From assembly GCA_963810555.1 (NCBI GenBank), contig CAWENX010000007.1, positions 434,001-498,000 of the forward strand: a DNA stretch of 64,000 bases. Reading direction: 5' to 3'. Position 1 is the stretch's first letter, and each line of letters starts with the position of its first letter. This stretch comes from G963677325 sp963810555 (GTDB lineage: Bacteria; Bacteroidota; Bacteroidia; Bacteroidales; Prolixibacteraceae). Positions 26,140-34,614 of this stretch are shown piece after piece. The translations under genes and the position numbers were made by a program. The notes below the pieces were generated by a model. That model was not told the origin of the DNA, did not search any database, and saw only the letters and a program-made list of their open reading frames with translations.

Positions 26140-28158
26140 CTATTTATCTGCTGTTTCAAATTGTAGCAATTTTTCCATCTGAGATATGATCTCCTTCCCA
26201 AGCGTTTCCTTTTTGGCCATATGTTCCCGGATAGCCTGAACCTCTGCATGTGTTTCAAACTCCTCCTTTATATTCTCAAAATCAACATGCTGATCCTTTT
26301 TGTCTCCCTCAACATCCAGTTCAGTCTGCCGGATCAGGGCAAATTCCTTCGATGCATCCTCATACAAATATTTATCAATTTCCAGCACGGCATTCATCCA
26401 TTTTTCCACAACTTTTATGACATCAGGGACAGTAAAATCCATAACGGCTTTACCGTAAAACTCCTCGAGAACATCGCTTGCCCATGACCATTCATAAGAA
26501 TAATAATTCCCGTGAATAGAACGCATAGCCGCATTGATCTCTTCAAGCGAATGAATTTCATTGCTTTCGATAGCTTTAAGCAATTTTTCCAACGCATCCG
26601 ACGGACAGATCATCCCCGCCAGGTCGATCCACCGGCAGTTGCTTCCCAATGGCGTATCTTTTTGCAGTGAAAACTGAATATCCTCCTGTGAATTTATTTT
26701 GCCTCTTTTTAACCTGGTGATCAGCGAGTTCCCCAAAAACTTCCAGATCGCCTTCTCATAAAGTGAAATCCCCCGCTTCAAGGCATGATTTTTAATGACC
26801 ATCCCGTGGTAGGAATAAAACGGGGCGCTTTCACCCGATGCCTTTAAAAGCTTTTGCAAAACATCTCTCCCGTTGATCATCTTTTGTATTGTATAAGGGC
26901 TCAGCAAATTGAAATTGATCAGATCCAGAAGATTGGGATCTTTGCGACGGTCGCGCAAGGGCCATTTCTGCGAGTCACGGATTGTGCCGATGCTTCTCAG
27001 ATTGATCCCGGGTATGAGGTGACTTTCATCCCGTTCCTCAATAAGATAAGAAAACGGAAAGTCTGTTGTGTCCGAATGCCTGTAATGTCTTCCCATGACA
27101 AGTGAAAAGGCCCCTACCCTCGATGGCCACAACACATAGGAGTCACTTGTCGTTTTGGTACCACGTTCCATAACCCCTTCGTGAATCGGACCCAGTTTGT
27201 AAAGATGATTGCTCTGATTAGATCCGCTTCCCGCATTCATAAAGGAAAATAAACCCGCTATTAAAAGCGAGGATTTATGATGTGAAACGGTAAAAGGCCC
27301 GGCAAAGATTGAAGTAGCCTCCCCGTGAAATCCCTGGCAGTTGGCAAAGAAGGCCGAATCGATTGCCGAATAGCTTTTGTCCAGAATGGAACCCTGCCCG
27401 ACAAAACAATTCGCGACAAGGGAGGTATCGGTGATCCTGGCTCCCGAACAAACAATAAAATTCTCCAGAATAACTCCCTGACCGATAAAAACAGGGTCAG
27501 CAACAGAACTATTGATGGTTCCGTCGGTGATTTTAGCCGCTCCTTCAAGATAGGCATAAGGGCCAATCCTGACATTCCTCAGTATACCGCAATTAATGAT
27601 ATGCACGCCTGCACTCACTTCGCCAGTACTGTCTGTAAGAAATGAGGAGTAATCAGAAATCAGTTTTTCTATGACTTGCAACAATTTTCCCCTGTGCCGG
27701 TACAATGCGAGAATATAAGCTACCTGCGATGACAACAGATCATAAATAGGAATCTCATGACTCCCCGATTCATTAATAACCTTTATCCGGATCCCGTTGC
27801 CGAACGAATTCCTGCTATCCACTGCCAGTTCTGTAATAGTATGGATCACAGCACGCTCACCTACACTGTAATTGGCAATATAACTTTTTACGTTGCTGAT
27901 TAATGCATTATTTCCAATAACGCAATTGTGTAAATGGGCATTGTATATACCGGTCTTCATCCGAACACCGCCAAATAGGGTAATTTCCTCGTCGAAGCGC
28001 CCAATACGGTTATGCCCGGAAAATTTTACATTTCTGAGATTATCTGAAAGAAAATCGTTGTCGACTTCAATCAGGTTCCAGTCTTCACAATAACAACCCT
28101 GAACGATCAGCTGACCAATCTCTTCATCTGAGAGTTTTCTGAATTTTTGCTGAGGCAT
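26140..28158 (-). CDS. DUF4954 family protein (nucleotidyltransferase-like left-handed beta-helix)
   Basis: A 672-residue cytoplasmic protein without a signal peptide. Residues about 60-330 show hexapeptide-like repeats (VIGNNALISNVKSYI, VRIGPYAYLEGAAKITDG, FIGQGVILENFIVCSGARI, FVGQGSILDKSYSAI), the left-handed parallel beta-helix found in acyl- and nucleotidyl-transferases. The central block RVGAFSLVMGRHYRHSDTTD and helical C-terminus match the Bacteroidota-restricted DUF4954 family as I know it. Family function is unestablished. It lies 171 bp upstream of glmS on the same strand, and since UDP-GlcNAc enzymes such as GlmU use the same helix fold, a link to amino-sugar metabolism is an attractive inference only. 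Confidence 0.85.
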   Translation of the reverse strand: MPQQKFRKLSDEEIGQLIVQGCYCEDWNLIEVDNDFLSDNLRNVKFSGHNRIGRFDEEITLFGGVRMKTGIYNAHLHNCVIGNNALISNVKSYIANYSVGERAVIHTITELAVDSRNSFGNGIRIKVINESGSHEIPIYDLLSSQVAYILALYRHRGKLLQVIEKLISDYSSFLTDSTGEVSAGVHIINCGILRNVRIGPYAYLEGAAKITDGTINSSVADPVFIGQGVILENFIVCSGARITDTSLVANCFVGQGSILDKSYSAIDSAFFANCQGFHGEATSIFAGPFTVSHHKSSLLIAGLFSFMNAGSGSNQSNHLYKLGPIHEGVMERGTKTTSDSYVLWPSRVGAFSLVMGRHYRHSDTTDFPFSYLIEERDESHLIPGINLRSIGTIRDSQKWPLRDRRKDPNLLDLINFNLLSPYTIQKMINGRDVLQKLLKASGESAPFYSYHGMVIKNHALKRGISLYEKAIWKFLGNSLITRLKRGKINSQEDIQFSLQKDTPLGSNCRWIDLAGMICPSDALEKLLKAIESNEIHSLEEINAAMRSIHGNYYSYEWSWASDVLEEFYGKAVMDFTVPDVIKVVEKWMNAVLEIDKYLYEDASKEFALIRQTELDVEGDKKDQHVDFENIKEEFETHAEVQAIREHMAKKETLGKEIISQMEKLLQFETADK

Positions 28159-28512
28159 AGTCTTTTTTAATTAAATATAGGCTAAAAATAAGCCCGTTTC
28201 AAGACATATCCGGAACAAAAACTAATAAATTAACCTAACATTTTTATATTAATAATTACATTATAACCTATTTATTTGTTATTTAATATATTATAACCTA
28301 TCATAATTTACGATTAATTTTCTTTACCCTAACTATCAAAATAAAATAGCCTTAGGTTTTAGGCTGTAGTCTGAAGATAATCAAAGATAGAAAGATGGAA
28401 AGATTGAAGGATGGAAAGAATAAAAAACAAAGGGCAAATGAAACAGAGCAAAAAGTAAGAAGCTAATAACCAAGAGTCAAACTGATTACTGATTACTGAT
28501 TACTGTTCACTT
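28159..28512. other. Intergenic, nothing recognised
   Basis: AT-rich, with near repeats of ATTATAACCTAT at 28260-28300 and an A/G-rich stretch at 28375-28450. No gene or RNA recognised. Confidence 0.55.
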
Positions 28513-29541
28513 TTAAATTTCCTGTAGAAAAGAAGAGAGATTCACGTTGCGGTCAAGCCCCATTTTTTTGCGCAGCCTGATTCTGCCTATCTCTGCACTT
28601 TCCGGTGTTACATTGACAAGCCCCGCTATTTCCTTGGTTGAAAGCCCTAACCGGATGTAAGCACAGATTCGCTGATCCCGCATAGTCAGTCTTGGATACT
28701 TTCCTTTTAACCGTATAAAAAATCCGGGATGAACTTTTTCAAAATGAAGAGCAAATTCTTCCCAGTTAAAAATCTGCCTTCGCTGATGCTCATCAATCCG
28801 GGTAAGCATTTCTGTCACTTTTTTCTGGGTCGTTGCGGGTAGTGTGTTACGGATAACAGAAAGATTCTTTCTCAGATAAAGCAGAATTTCATTTTTCTGG
28901 GCAATTCTGAGCAACGACGAGACCAATTCACGATCCCTGCCTGCAATTTCATCCCGTATTTTTTCCCTGGCTTTCATTTCCAGTATCTGTTGACCGGTCA
29001 TTTCCTTTATTCTTCCGAGAGCCGACATCAGCCGCGTAATATCCCTGATCGAACCTCGCTGACCGAGATAGCTCCCCATACGGTCAAACATAGCCTTGGT
29101 ATTCATTTCACACCAGCACAATTGTTTTGTGCGCGTGAACAGTCTGAATTCAATGGATTGGCCTATCTGCATAAAATTCATGGTACTCCTGAAAAATTGC
29201 CGGAAACGGCTTTCATCCTCAGGATAAATAATAGTGAAAAAAAGTTTGGGATCATTCATAAACTCCTCTGCAGAATATCCTGTCAGATCATGACAGGAAG
29301 GAGAAACCCATTTGAACTTTTCCTGTGGATCAACCCAGAACTCCCAGTCGTGGGCAAAATCAGCAATTAACTGATATTTCTCACCTTCTTCATGAAGCTC
29401 CTTATTCTCATTTTCAAGGAAATAGTTTTTCCCCCGTAACTCTGAAATCAGCTTCTCCAGCTCCTTTACCCGTTCATCATTATTTTCTTCCCTGTTTTCC
29501 GGCATCTTAACCTCTGTCAAAAATTCCCAACCTAACATCAA
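28513..29541 (-). CDS. PAS-domain LuxR-type transcription regulator
   Basis: Cytoplasmic regulator of 342 residues. The N-terminal coiled coil (about 20-50) is followed by a PAS domain (about 55-175: FWVDPQEKFKWVSPSCHDLTG, with CEMNTKAMFDRMGSYLGQRG as the last strands). A helical linker leads to a C-terminal GerE-like helix-turn-helix (about 275-342: PRLTMRDQRICAYIRLGLS, TKEIAGLVNVTPESAEIGRI). A downstream ATG at 29505 (MPENREEN), preceded by ACAGAGG, is a better-placed start than 29541. Its ligand and targets are unknown. The upstream region contains array A. Confidence 0.82.
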   Translation of the reverse strand: MMLGWEFLTEVKMPENREENNDERVKELEKLISELRGKNYFLENENKELHEEGEKYQLIADFAHDWEFWVDPQEKFKWVSPSCHDLTGYSAEEFMNDPKLFFTIIYPEDESRFRQFFRSTMNFMQIGQSIEFRLFTRTKQLCWCEMNTKAMFDRMGSYLGQRGSIRDITRLMSALGRIKEMTGQQILEMKAREKIRDEIAGRDRELVSSLLRIAQKNEILLYLRKNLSVIRNTLPATTQKKVTEMLTRIDEHQRRQIFNWEEFALHFEKVHPGFFIRLKGKYPRLTMRDQRICAYIRLGLSTKEIAGLVNVTPESAEIGRIRLRKKMGLDRNVNLSSFLQEI

Positions 29542-29716
29542 ATATATAAAAATCTCAGAAATAAAACGTTAAATCAAACAATAAATGTATCACTTCCACA
29601 CAAGAAAGTGACGGCCAATAATGACTGATCTGCCATGATTATTAAACCGGAAATTTGCATGCAAATACAACGTACGGGATAATTTTTTCATCTGTTGCAT
29701 AACCGCATCAGGGAGA

Positions 29717-29824
29717 TATCAAGGCCGGGTTGTCTGTACACTGTTTGTACACTGACTGTACATTGTTTGTACCATATTTGTACAGTAATTGTACAAACAG
29801 TGTACAGACAACCCGGCCTTGATA
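29717..29824. repeat. 11-bp phased array A: seven TGTAC boxes inside a perfect 34-bp-armed inverted repeat
   Basis: TGTAC occurs at 29735, 746, 757, 768, 779, 790 and 801: exactly 11 bp apart seven times, with different 6-bp spacers. The outer 34 bp (29717-29750) are perfectly complementary to 29791-29824, including a GC-rich AAGGCCGGGTTGTC end, giving a 108-bp hairpin-forming element with a 40-nt loop that itself holds three boxes. It sits in the gap 29542-30216 between divergent genes; nothing else is recognised there. Confidence 0.9.
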
Positions 29825-30216
29825 ACAGCCTGGAAGGCCTTACCAGGGAAACAGTTTCCTGGTGCAATTATATCAAAAGGGGATTCTTGAAATGAACGAA
29901 AGTGGTGGCACCATAAGAAGGAAAATTTTCGATTGCCGCTGCGAAGACAAACAGAGGATTAAAAGGGTCAGCAAGACTCAGGGAATTCAATCTATACTGA
30001 TATAACGATATTCTGTTCAGGTAAATAAATGTTTAAGAGAATTAGGGATTGAGAGTATCAAATTGCAACCTTTTAATATTGAAACCCTGTAACAGAGGAA
30101 CTTGTTAGCTAATTTCCAAAACATACATTAAATTTGGATTTAAATTGAACAATCCATTAATTTTTATTCTATATTTGGGAATCAGATATTTAAATCGCTT
30201 CTAACCAAAAAATTAC

Positions 30217-30501
30217 ATGTCATTAATTCTCATCATCCTTTTATTGGGTGTATTATTTGGTTTGTCAGTCAGGAAGATATCCATATTATTTAAGCTGAAT
30301 GAACGGGTATTCACACTGATGTTATATCTTCTTTTTTTTATAATTGCCGTCTCAACAGGGATGGAAGATATAATTGATAAGGATATTGAAAGTATCGGAT
30401 GGACAACATTTCTTCTGATGGTACTTGCATCAGCGGGTATTATATTAATTTACAGCATTTTTTATAATATTTTATCCAGGAGAGAAACAAATGACAATTG
30501 A
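30217..30501 (+). CDS. Small membrane protein, LysO N-terminal-half-like
   Basis: 94 residues with three predicted transmembrane helices (about 2-20, 31-49 and 62-85). Layout and sequence (SLILIILLLGVLFG, then NERVFTLMLYLLFFIIAVSTG) resemble the N-terminal domain of the lysine exporter LysO (DUF340), which in many Bacteroidota is encoded as a separate roughly 90-codon gene followed by the catalytic half. Here no second half follows: the next 100 bp are AT-rich and the next gene is on the other strand. It is either an orphan half or an unrelated small membrane protein. Confidence 0.5.
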   Translation: MSLILIILLLGVLFGLSVRKISILFKLNERVFTLMLYLLFFIIAVSTGMEDIIDKDIESIGWTTFLLMVLASAGIILIYSIFYNILSRRETNDN

Positions 30502-30605
30502 CAATTAGTAAGATAGAATGTAAAGAAAGTAGAAACCAAAAGCTTATTAAGAATTACAAATGAATAATTACTTGATGTTCTGATGTGATAATTCATAATT
30601 TGTAA

Positions 30606-31031
30606 TTATATAAGCTTACCTTCATCAAAAGTTCGTCTCTCAATTACATTCCCTTGTTCATCTGTTATGAAAAGATGTCTTACCTGATAAACGTCCCGAA
30701 TGATGAATTCCCAGATATTTTGGCTGTTTTCTTTTTGTATAAAAATAGAACTCATTATTTGTCCATACTTTCCAAGTTTTTCACTGACAAAAGGATCCAC
30801 CATTTCAAGCTTGTAATTCGTTTCGGTCTTTAACCATTTGCCAGATTTTTCGAATTGGGAAATTTTTTCAATACCATTTATGCGGAATATCACTTCAAAT
30901 ATACCGTCTTTCTCTTTTGACCATTCAATATTTGTGGCATCGGGAAACATTTTTTTAAATGATCTTAGTAATTCTTCACCGGGATGATCCGGATTTTTTT
31001 TGAAAATATATTTTGAAATAAATTTTTTCAT
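30606..31031 (-). CDS. PepSY-like (beta-lactamase-inhibitor-like) protein, not exported
   Basis: About 141 residues, start MKKFISKYIF at 31031 (a frame extension to 31043 adds MIVQ). The sequence ATNIEWSKEKDGIFEVIFRINGIEKISQFEKSGKWLKTE has the strand pattern of the PepSY-like putative beta-lactamase-inhibitor domain common in Bacteroidota. A second copy-like segment follows (SQNIWEFIIRDVYQVRHLF, then DEQGNVIERRTFDEG). Most relatives have a signal peptide; this one lacks a clear hydrophobic leader. Function unknown. Confidence 0.6.
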   Translation of the reverse strand: MKKFISKYIFKKNPDHPGEELLRSFKKMFPDATNIEWSKEKDGIFEVIFRINGIEKISQFEKSGKWLKTETNYKLEMVDPFVSEKLGKYGQIMSSIFIQKENSQNIWEFIIRDVYQVRHLFITDEQGNVIERRTFDEGKLI

Positions 31032-31223
31032 CTGAACTATCAATAGAGTAACCAGTTATTATTCAATTAATTATTGATAACTTATGCTTTTGATTTATTA
31101 AAATGAAAGTCAGAAGTCGAATACCATGACTCATTAAAAGTTTAACCTTAAGACGTTATTTTTGAAAAAAGTCACATTGGAAGGAGCAATCTTCTTTGTT
31201 TTTTGTTTCTTAATACAAGAAAA

Positions 31224-31793
31224 TCACTCTGTCACTATGTAATGTTCTTTATACAGAAAAGCGACCCTGTCGCGGGCGCGTTTGAGGCGCATTTTTGCAG
31301 CACTTTCACTGATTTTCAATGCGGTTTGAATGTAAGTAATGGGCATGTTATCTATGTAATGCATAGTCAGCAAAGCTTTTTCCTCGGGGTGTATCAGTTC
31401 CAGAATTTTCATCAACCGGTCACTATTGATTTCTTTTTCGTTCAATTCGTCTATAACATCAGGCATATCATGTGATACATTCCAATCGGGGTAATTCATT
31501 TTCTTTTTATTTCTTAGGTATTCGATACACTTGTTGTAAGTGATGGCATATAACCAGGTAGAAAAATTGGATTCGCCTCTGAAATCAGCCAGTCTTTCAA
31601 ATATCCTGCAAAAAATATCTTGGACAAATTCCCTGGCAAGAACAGGATCTTTTAATAACGAATTGCATTTGTCGAAAACTTTACCGGAGTAACGAGTGTA
31701 AAGTATTTCGAAGAAGTTGGTATTGTGGTCCAGTTTGATCATCCGTATGATCTCATTGTCTGAAAGACCTATTGCTAAAGTTTTTGCCTTCAT
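31224..31793 (-). CDS. ECF-type RNA polymerase sigma factor
   Basis: A 189-residue sigma-70 family protein with region 2 (FFEILYTRYSGKVFDKCNSLL, FVQDIFCRIFERLADFRG, NFSTWLYAITYNKCIEYLRN) and region 4 (EEKALLTMHYIDNMPITYIQ, then ISESAAKMRLKRARDRVAFL). No anti-sigma gene is adjacent. It is transcribed divergently from the lipoprotein/L,D-transpeptidase operon, starts 166 bp apart, so it may control that envelope operon; this is inferred from position only. Confidence 0.9.
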   Translation of the reverse strand: MKAKTLAIGLSDNEIIRMIKLDHNTNFFEILYTRYSGKVFDKCNSLLKDPVLAREFVQDIFCRIFERLADFRGESNFSTWLYAITYNKCIEYLRNKKKMNYPDWNVSHDMPDVIDELNEKEINSDRLMKILELIHPEEKALLTMHYIDNMPITYIQTALKISESAAKMRLKRARDRVAFLYKEHYIVTE

Positions 31794-31958
31794 CCTTTTA
31801 GGAGAAATAACGGTGGCAAAGATAGCCTAAAAAGAATAATCCATAATCAAAGTTAAAAAAAAGTATAAAATTCTTGTGACCTATATAAACCTTTACGTCT
31901 AAACTTTGTAATTTTAATATTGAAAACATTAATTATTTTAAATTTTATTTTTGAAGTT

Positions 31959-32573
31959 ATGAAAAAAGGATTATTTAAACTGATTGCTTTAAGTGTATTA
32001 GTTATTACGTTTACCAGCTGCGCCAAACCTCCGCAAGCTGAATTGGATGCAGCAAATGCTGCTATAGAGCAGGCAAAATCTGCGGGTGCTGATCGTTATG
32101 TGCCGGCAGCTTATAATGCCGCTACAGATGCTTTAAAATCTGCTCAGGCTGCTATTGAAGAACAAAACTCGAAATTTGCTCTTTTCCGTAAGTATGATGC
32201 AGCAAAAACTACTCTTGCTTCTGTAAGTGATCTGGCCAAGAAAGCCATCGATGAAACTGCTGCGAGGAAAGAAGCTTTAAAAACTGAAGTTAATCAGGAT
32301 CTTACTGATCTTAACACTTTGATTACGCAGGACAAAGAGATGTTGGCAAAAGCTCCCAAGGGTAAAGAGGGCAAAGCTGCCCTTGAAGCAATTGGTCAGG
32401 AGATTTCAGCCGTTGAATCTGTAGCAACAGAAGTTTCTTCAGGAGTTGCAAACAATGAGGATATTCTGACTCTTTCAGAAAAAGTTAAACCTGCACTTGA
32501 AAAGGCCAAATCTATCAACACCGAATTATCAGATGTAATGGCAAAAGTTAAAGGTGGTAAGAAAAAAATGTAA
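31959..32573 (+). CDS. Lys-tailed outer-membrane lipoprotein with DUF4398-like helical domain
   Basis: About 204 residues from ATG 31959 (MKKGLFKLIALSVLVITF); an upstream TTG at 31920 is in frame but adds an unlikely hydrophobic prefix. The lipobox TFTSC precedes AKPPQAELDAANAAIEQAKS. The rest is Ala/Lys/Glu-rich helix, likely coiled coil, ending GGKKKM. Residues about 20-95 match the N-terminal region of the downstream L,D-transpeptidase: KPP, then AGADRYVPAAYNAA versus GNSNVYAPEYFNAA, then QNSKFALFRKYDAAK versus QNARIFFKRDYTKVK. This pairing suggests a cell-wall-linked lipoprotein, as with Braun's Lpp. A strong terminator follows, so it is likely expressed at high level as its own unit. Confidence 0.8.
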   Translation: MKKGLFKLIALSVLVITFTSCAKPPQAELDAANAAIEQAKSAGADRYVPAAYNAATDALKSAQAAIEEQNSKFALFRKYDAAKTTLASVSDLAKKAIDETAARKEALKTEVNQDLTDLNTLITQDKEMLAKAPKGKEGKAALEAIGQEISAVESVATEVSSGVANNEDILTLSEKVKPALEKAKSINTELSDVMAKVKGGKKKM

Positions 32574-32600
32574 AAACACTCTTTTAGGAATAATAATTAG

Positions 32601-32633
32601 AAAACCCTCGGACAATAGCCGGGGGTTTTTTTA
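32601..32633 (+). terminator. Rho-independent terminator after the lipoprotein gene
   Basis: Stem AACCCTCGG / CCGGGGGTT around ACAATAG, followed by seven T's, 28 nt after the stop. Typical intrinsic terminator separating the lipoprotein from the transpeptidase genes. Confidence 0.9.
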
Positions 32634-32736
32634 ATTTTGCATTGGGAAATTACATTCAATCTTTTATTATTAGGATTTGATTTTAATTCAATTGATTTGG
32701 AAGTATTATAAGGTTCCGGTTCATTAATTTTTACAA

Positions 32737-33852
32737 ATGAGACGTAGCTTGCAAAAAAAAATACGCTATATAATAGGAATATTATTGTTTCTCATTATAA
32801 CCGTGTACGGGATACTAATTGCTACTATGCAAAAACCTCCGCTTACAGAGATAAAAGCATGCCTGGCAGCTCTTAGTAAAGCAGAACATGGAAATTCTAA
32901 TGTATATGCTCCTGAATATTTCAATGCTGCTGAAAGAAAATATAAGACAGCTATGCAGGAGTGGAAACGACAAAATGCCCGTATATTTTTTAAAAGGGAT
33001 TATACCAAAGTTAAGGAATTAATCCTCGATGCTACCCTCAAGGCTGAAGAAGCCAATGTTTTTTCGGGTACAAAAAAGGATGATCTGAAAATGAATTATC
33101 TTAAAGAAACAGAATTATTGAAGACAAAACTGGACAATTATCATTCTGTTTTCAGCAAACTCCCTCTTAAAGCTTACATTAGAAAAAATTATGAATTTGG
33201 AAAATTTGCCTTAGAAGAAGGATTAAGTGCATTTGGTAAAGGTGATTATATGCTTGCAAATAAAAAACTGAGTGAAGGGAAAATCAAGATCAATCTTGCC
33301 GATAACGAAGTAAATTCATTTCTCAGGGAATATTTTGAAAATTTTTCAAAATGGAGGAACTGGGTCGACCGAACTATTCAATATTCGGCAAAAAACAAAA
33401 CTACTGCCTTCGTGGTGGATAAAATTCAACACAAAGGATTCCTTTATTCAAATGGCAGACTTTCAAAAGAGTATGATGTAGAATTGGGCAGGAATTGGCT
33501 TGGTAATAAGCAATTTGCCGGAGACCGGGCAACTCCTGAAGGAATGTATGTAGTAACTAAAAAGAAAGGGAGCAGGGATACAAGATATTATAAAGCATTG
33601 ATGATTAATTTTCCCAATGAGGAAGATAAAATTCAATTCGAGGAAAAGAAACGAAAAGGTTTGCTGTCTCGTAATAGCAGGCTGGGCGGACTTATTGAGA
33701 TTCATGGTGATGGAGGTAAAGGAAGTGACTGGACAAGCGGATGTGTTGCTTTGCCGAATGACAGGATGGATGAATTATTCAGCAAACTTTCTCCGGGATC
33801 ACCTGTTACTATTATTGGCTCAATGAATTCGCTTAAAGAGTTGTTAAATTAG
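32737..33852 (+). CDS. L,D-transpeptidase (YkuD) with lipoprotein-like N-terminal domain
   Basis: A 371-residue inner-membrane-anchored enzyme: transmembrane helix about 9-29 (YIIGILLFLIITVYGILIA), helical domain about 35-105 homologous to the upstream lipoprotein, helical linker, then YkuD domain about 220-370. Catalytic motif is complete: HGDGGKGSDWTSGCVAL, with His and the nucleophilic Cys. YkuD enzymes form 3-3 crosslinks or attach Lys-tailed lipoproteins to meso-diaminopimelate. Domain sharing with the lipoprotein next door favours the second or a shared binding partner. It begins a three-gene run with spacings of 10 and 17 bp. Confidence 0.88.
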   Translation: MRRSLQKKIRYIIGILLFLIITVYGILIATMQKPPLTEIKACLAALSKAEHGNSNVYAPEYFNAAERKYKTAMQEWKRQNARIFFKRDYTKVKELILDATLKAEEANVFSGTKKDDLKMNYLKETELLKTKLDNYHSVFSKLPLKAYIRKNYEFGKFALEEGLSAFGKGDYMLANKKLSEGKIKINLADNEVNSFLREYFENFSKWRNWVDRTIQYSAKNKTTAFVVDKIQHKGFLYSNGRLSKEYDVELGRNWLGNKQFAGDRATPEGMYVVTKKKGSRDTRYYKALMINFPNEEDKIQFEEKKRKGLLSRNSRLGGLIEIHGDGGKGSDWTSGCVALPNDRMDELFSKLSPGSPVTIIGSMNSLKELLN

Positions 33853-33862
33853 GTTTAGTGAT

Positions 33863-34597
33863 ATGAAAATTGAAGAAATAGAAAATTCAGAAAAAGAAAA
33901 AAAGGAGAAAGCAGAAGAAAAAGTTATCAGACACAAAGGGAATATATACTGGATTGTACCAGTTGCCTTATTTATTTTATTGGTACTGACAGTTTATTCA
34001 ACTTCTGCATTTCAGAATTTTGCATTCAAAGTAAAATCGTTGGTGACAAATGACAGGATAACTTCTGTAAAGACTGTTGCCGGAGTGGATCAGCTTGAAT
34101 TAAGAACCCAAAATAATATCCAGGCTGCAGAGAATAAACTCGACAAATATCTTCCTCCGAAACCATACATAGTCATCAATACAACTGATAATCGTTTTTC
34201 ATTAAGAAAAGCTAACGGCGATACAATTCGTACAGGATTCTGTTCTACAGGAAAAGATAATATCCTGATTAAAGGTGATAAAAAATGGGTTTTTAAAACA
34301 CCCAAAGGATTATTTACAGTGCTTAACAAGAGAACTTCACCTGTTTGGACGAAACCGGACTGGGCTTTTATCGAGGATGGTTTGCCTATTCCTCCGGCAA
34401 GGTCAAGCGAACGAATCGATCCGTATACGTTAGGCGATTATGCTCTTGGTTTGGGGAACGGTTATTTTATTCACGGTACGCTTTACCAACGCTTTATCGG
34501 ATTGCCGGTTACTCATGGATGTGTCAGAATAGGAGACAAAGATCTTGAGGTGATATACAAAACATTGAGTGTGGGATCAAAGGTTTTTATTTATTAG
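33863..34597 (+). CDS. L,D-transpeptidase (YkuD), second
   Basis: 244 residues, acting in the periplasm from an inner-membrane anchor. The cytoplasmic Lys/Glu-rich stretch (1-28) precedes a transmembrane helix (about 29-48, IYWIVPVALFILLVLTVYST), then a linker and YkuD domain (about 105-244). Motifs: PYIVINTTDNRFSL, a Thr-Gly strand TGKDN, KTPKGLFTV, FIHGTLYQRF and the catalytic THGCVRIG. It starts 10 bp after the previous transpeptidase, so the two are co-translated. Having two YkuD enzymes in tandem with different anchors suggests division of labour, for example crosslinking versus lipoprotein attachment; neither is shown. Confidence 0.9.
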   Translation: MKIEEIENSEKEKKEKAEEKVIRHKGNIYWIVPVALFILLVLTVYSTSAFQNFAFKVKSLVTNDRITSVKTVAGVDQLELRTQNNIQAAENKLDKYLPPKPYIVINTTDNRFSLRKANGDTIRTGFCSTGKDNILIKGDKKWVFKTPKGLFTVLNKRTSPVWTKPDWAFIEDGLPIPPARSSERIDPYTLGDYALGLGNGYFIHGTLYQRFIGLPVTHGCVRIGDKDLEVIYKTLSVGSKVFIY

Positions 34598-34614
34598 GCA
34601 GAAGAATATTTATA

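Noticed and set aside
29717..29824. CRISPR array
   Set aside because: Regular spacing is 11 bp with 5-bp anchors; no 25-40-bp direct repeats, no spacers of 30 bp and no cas genes.
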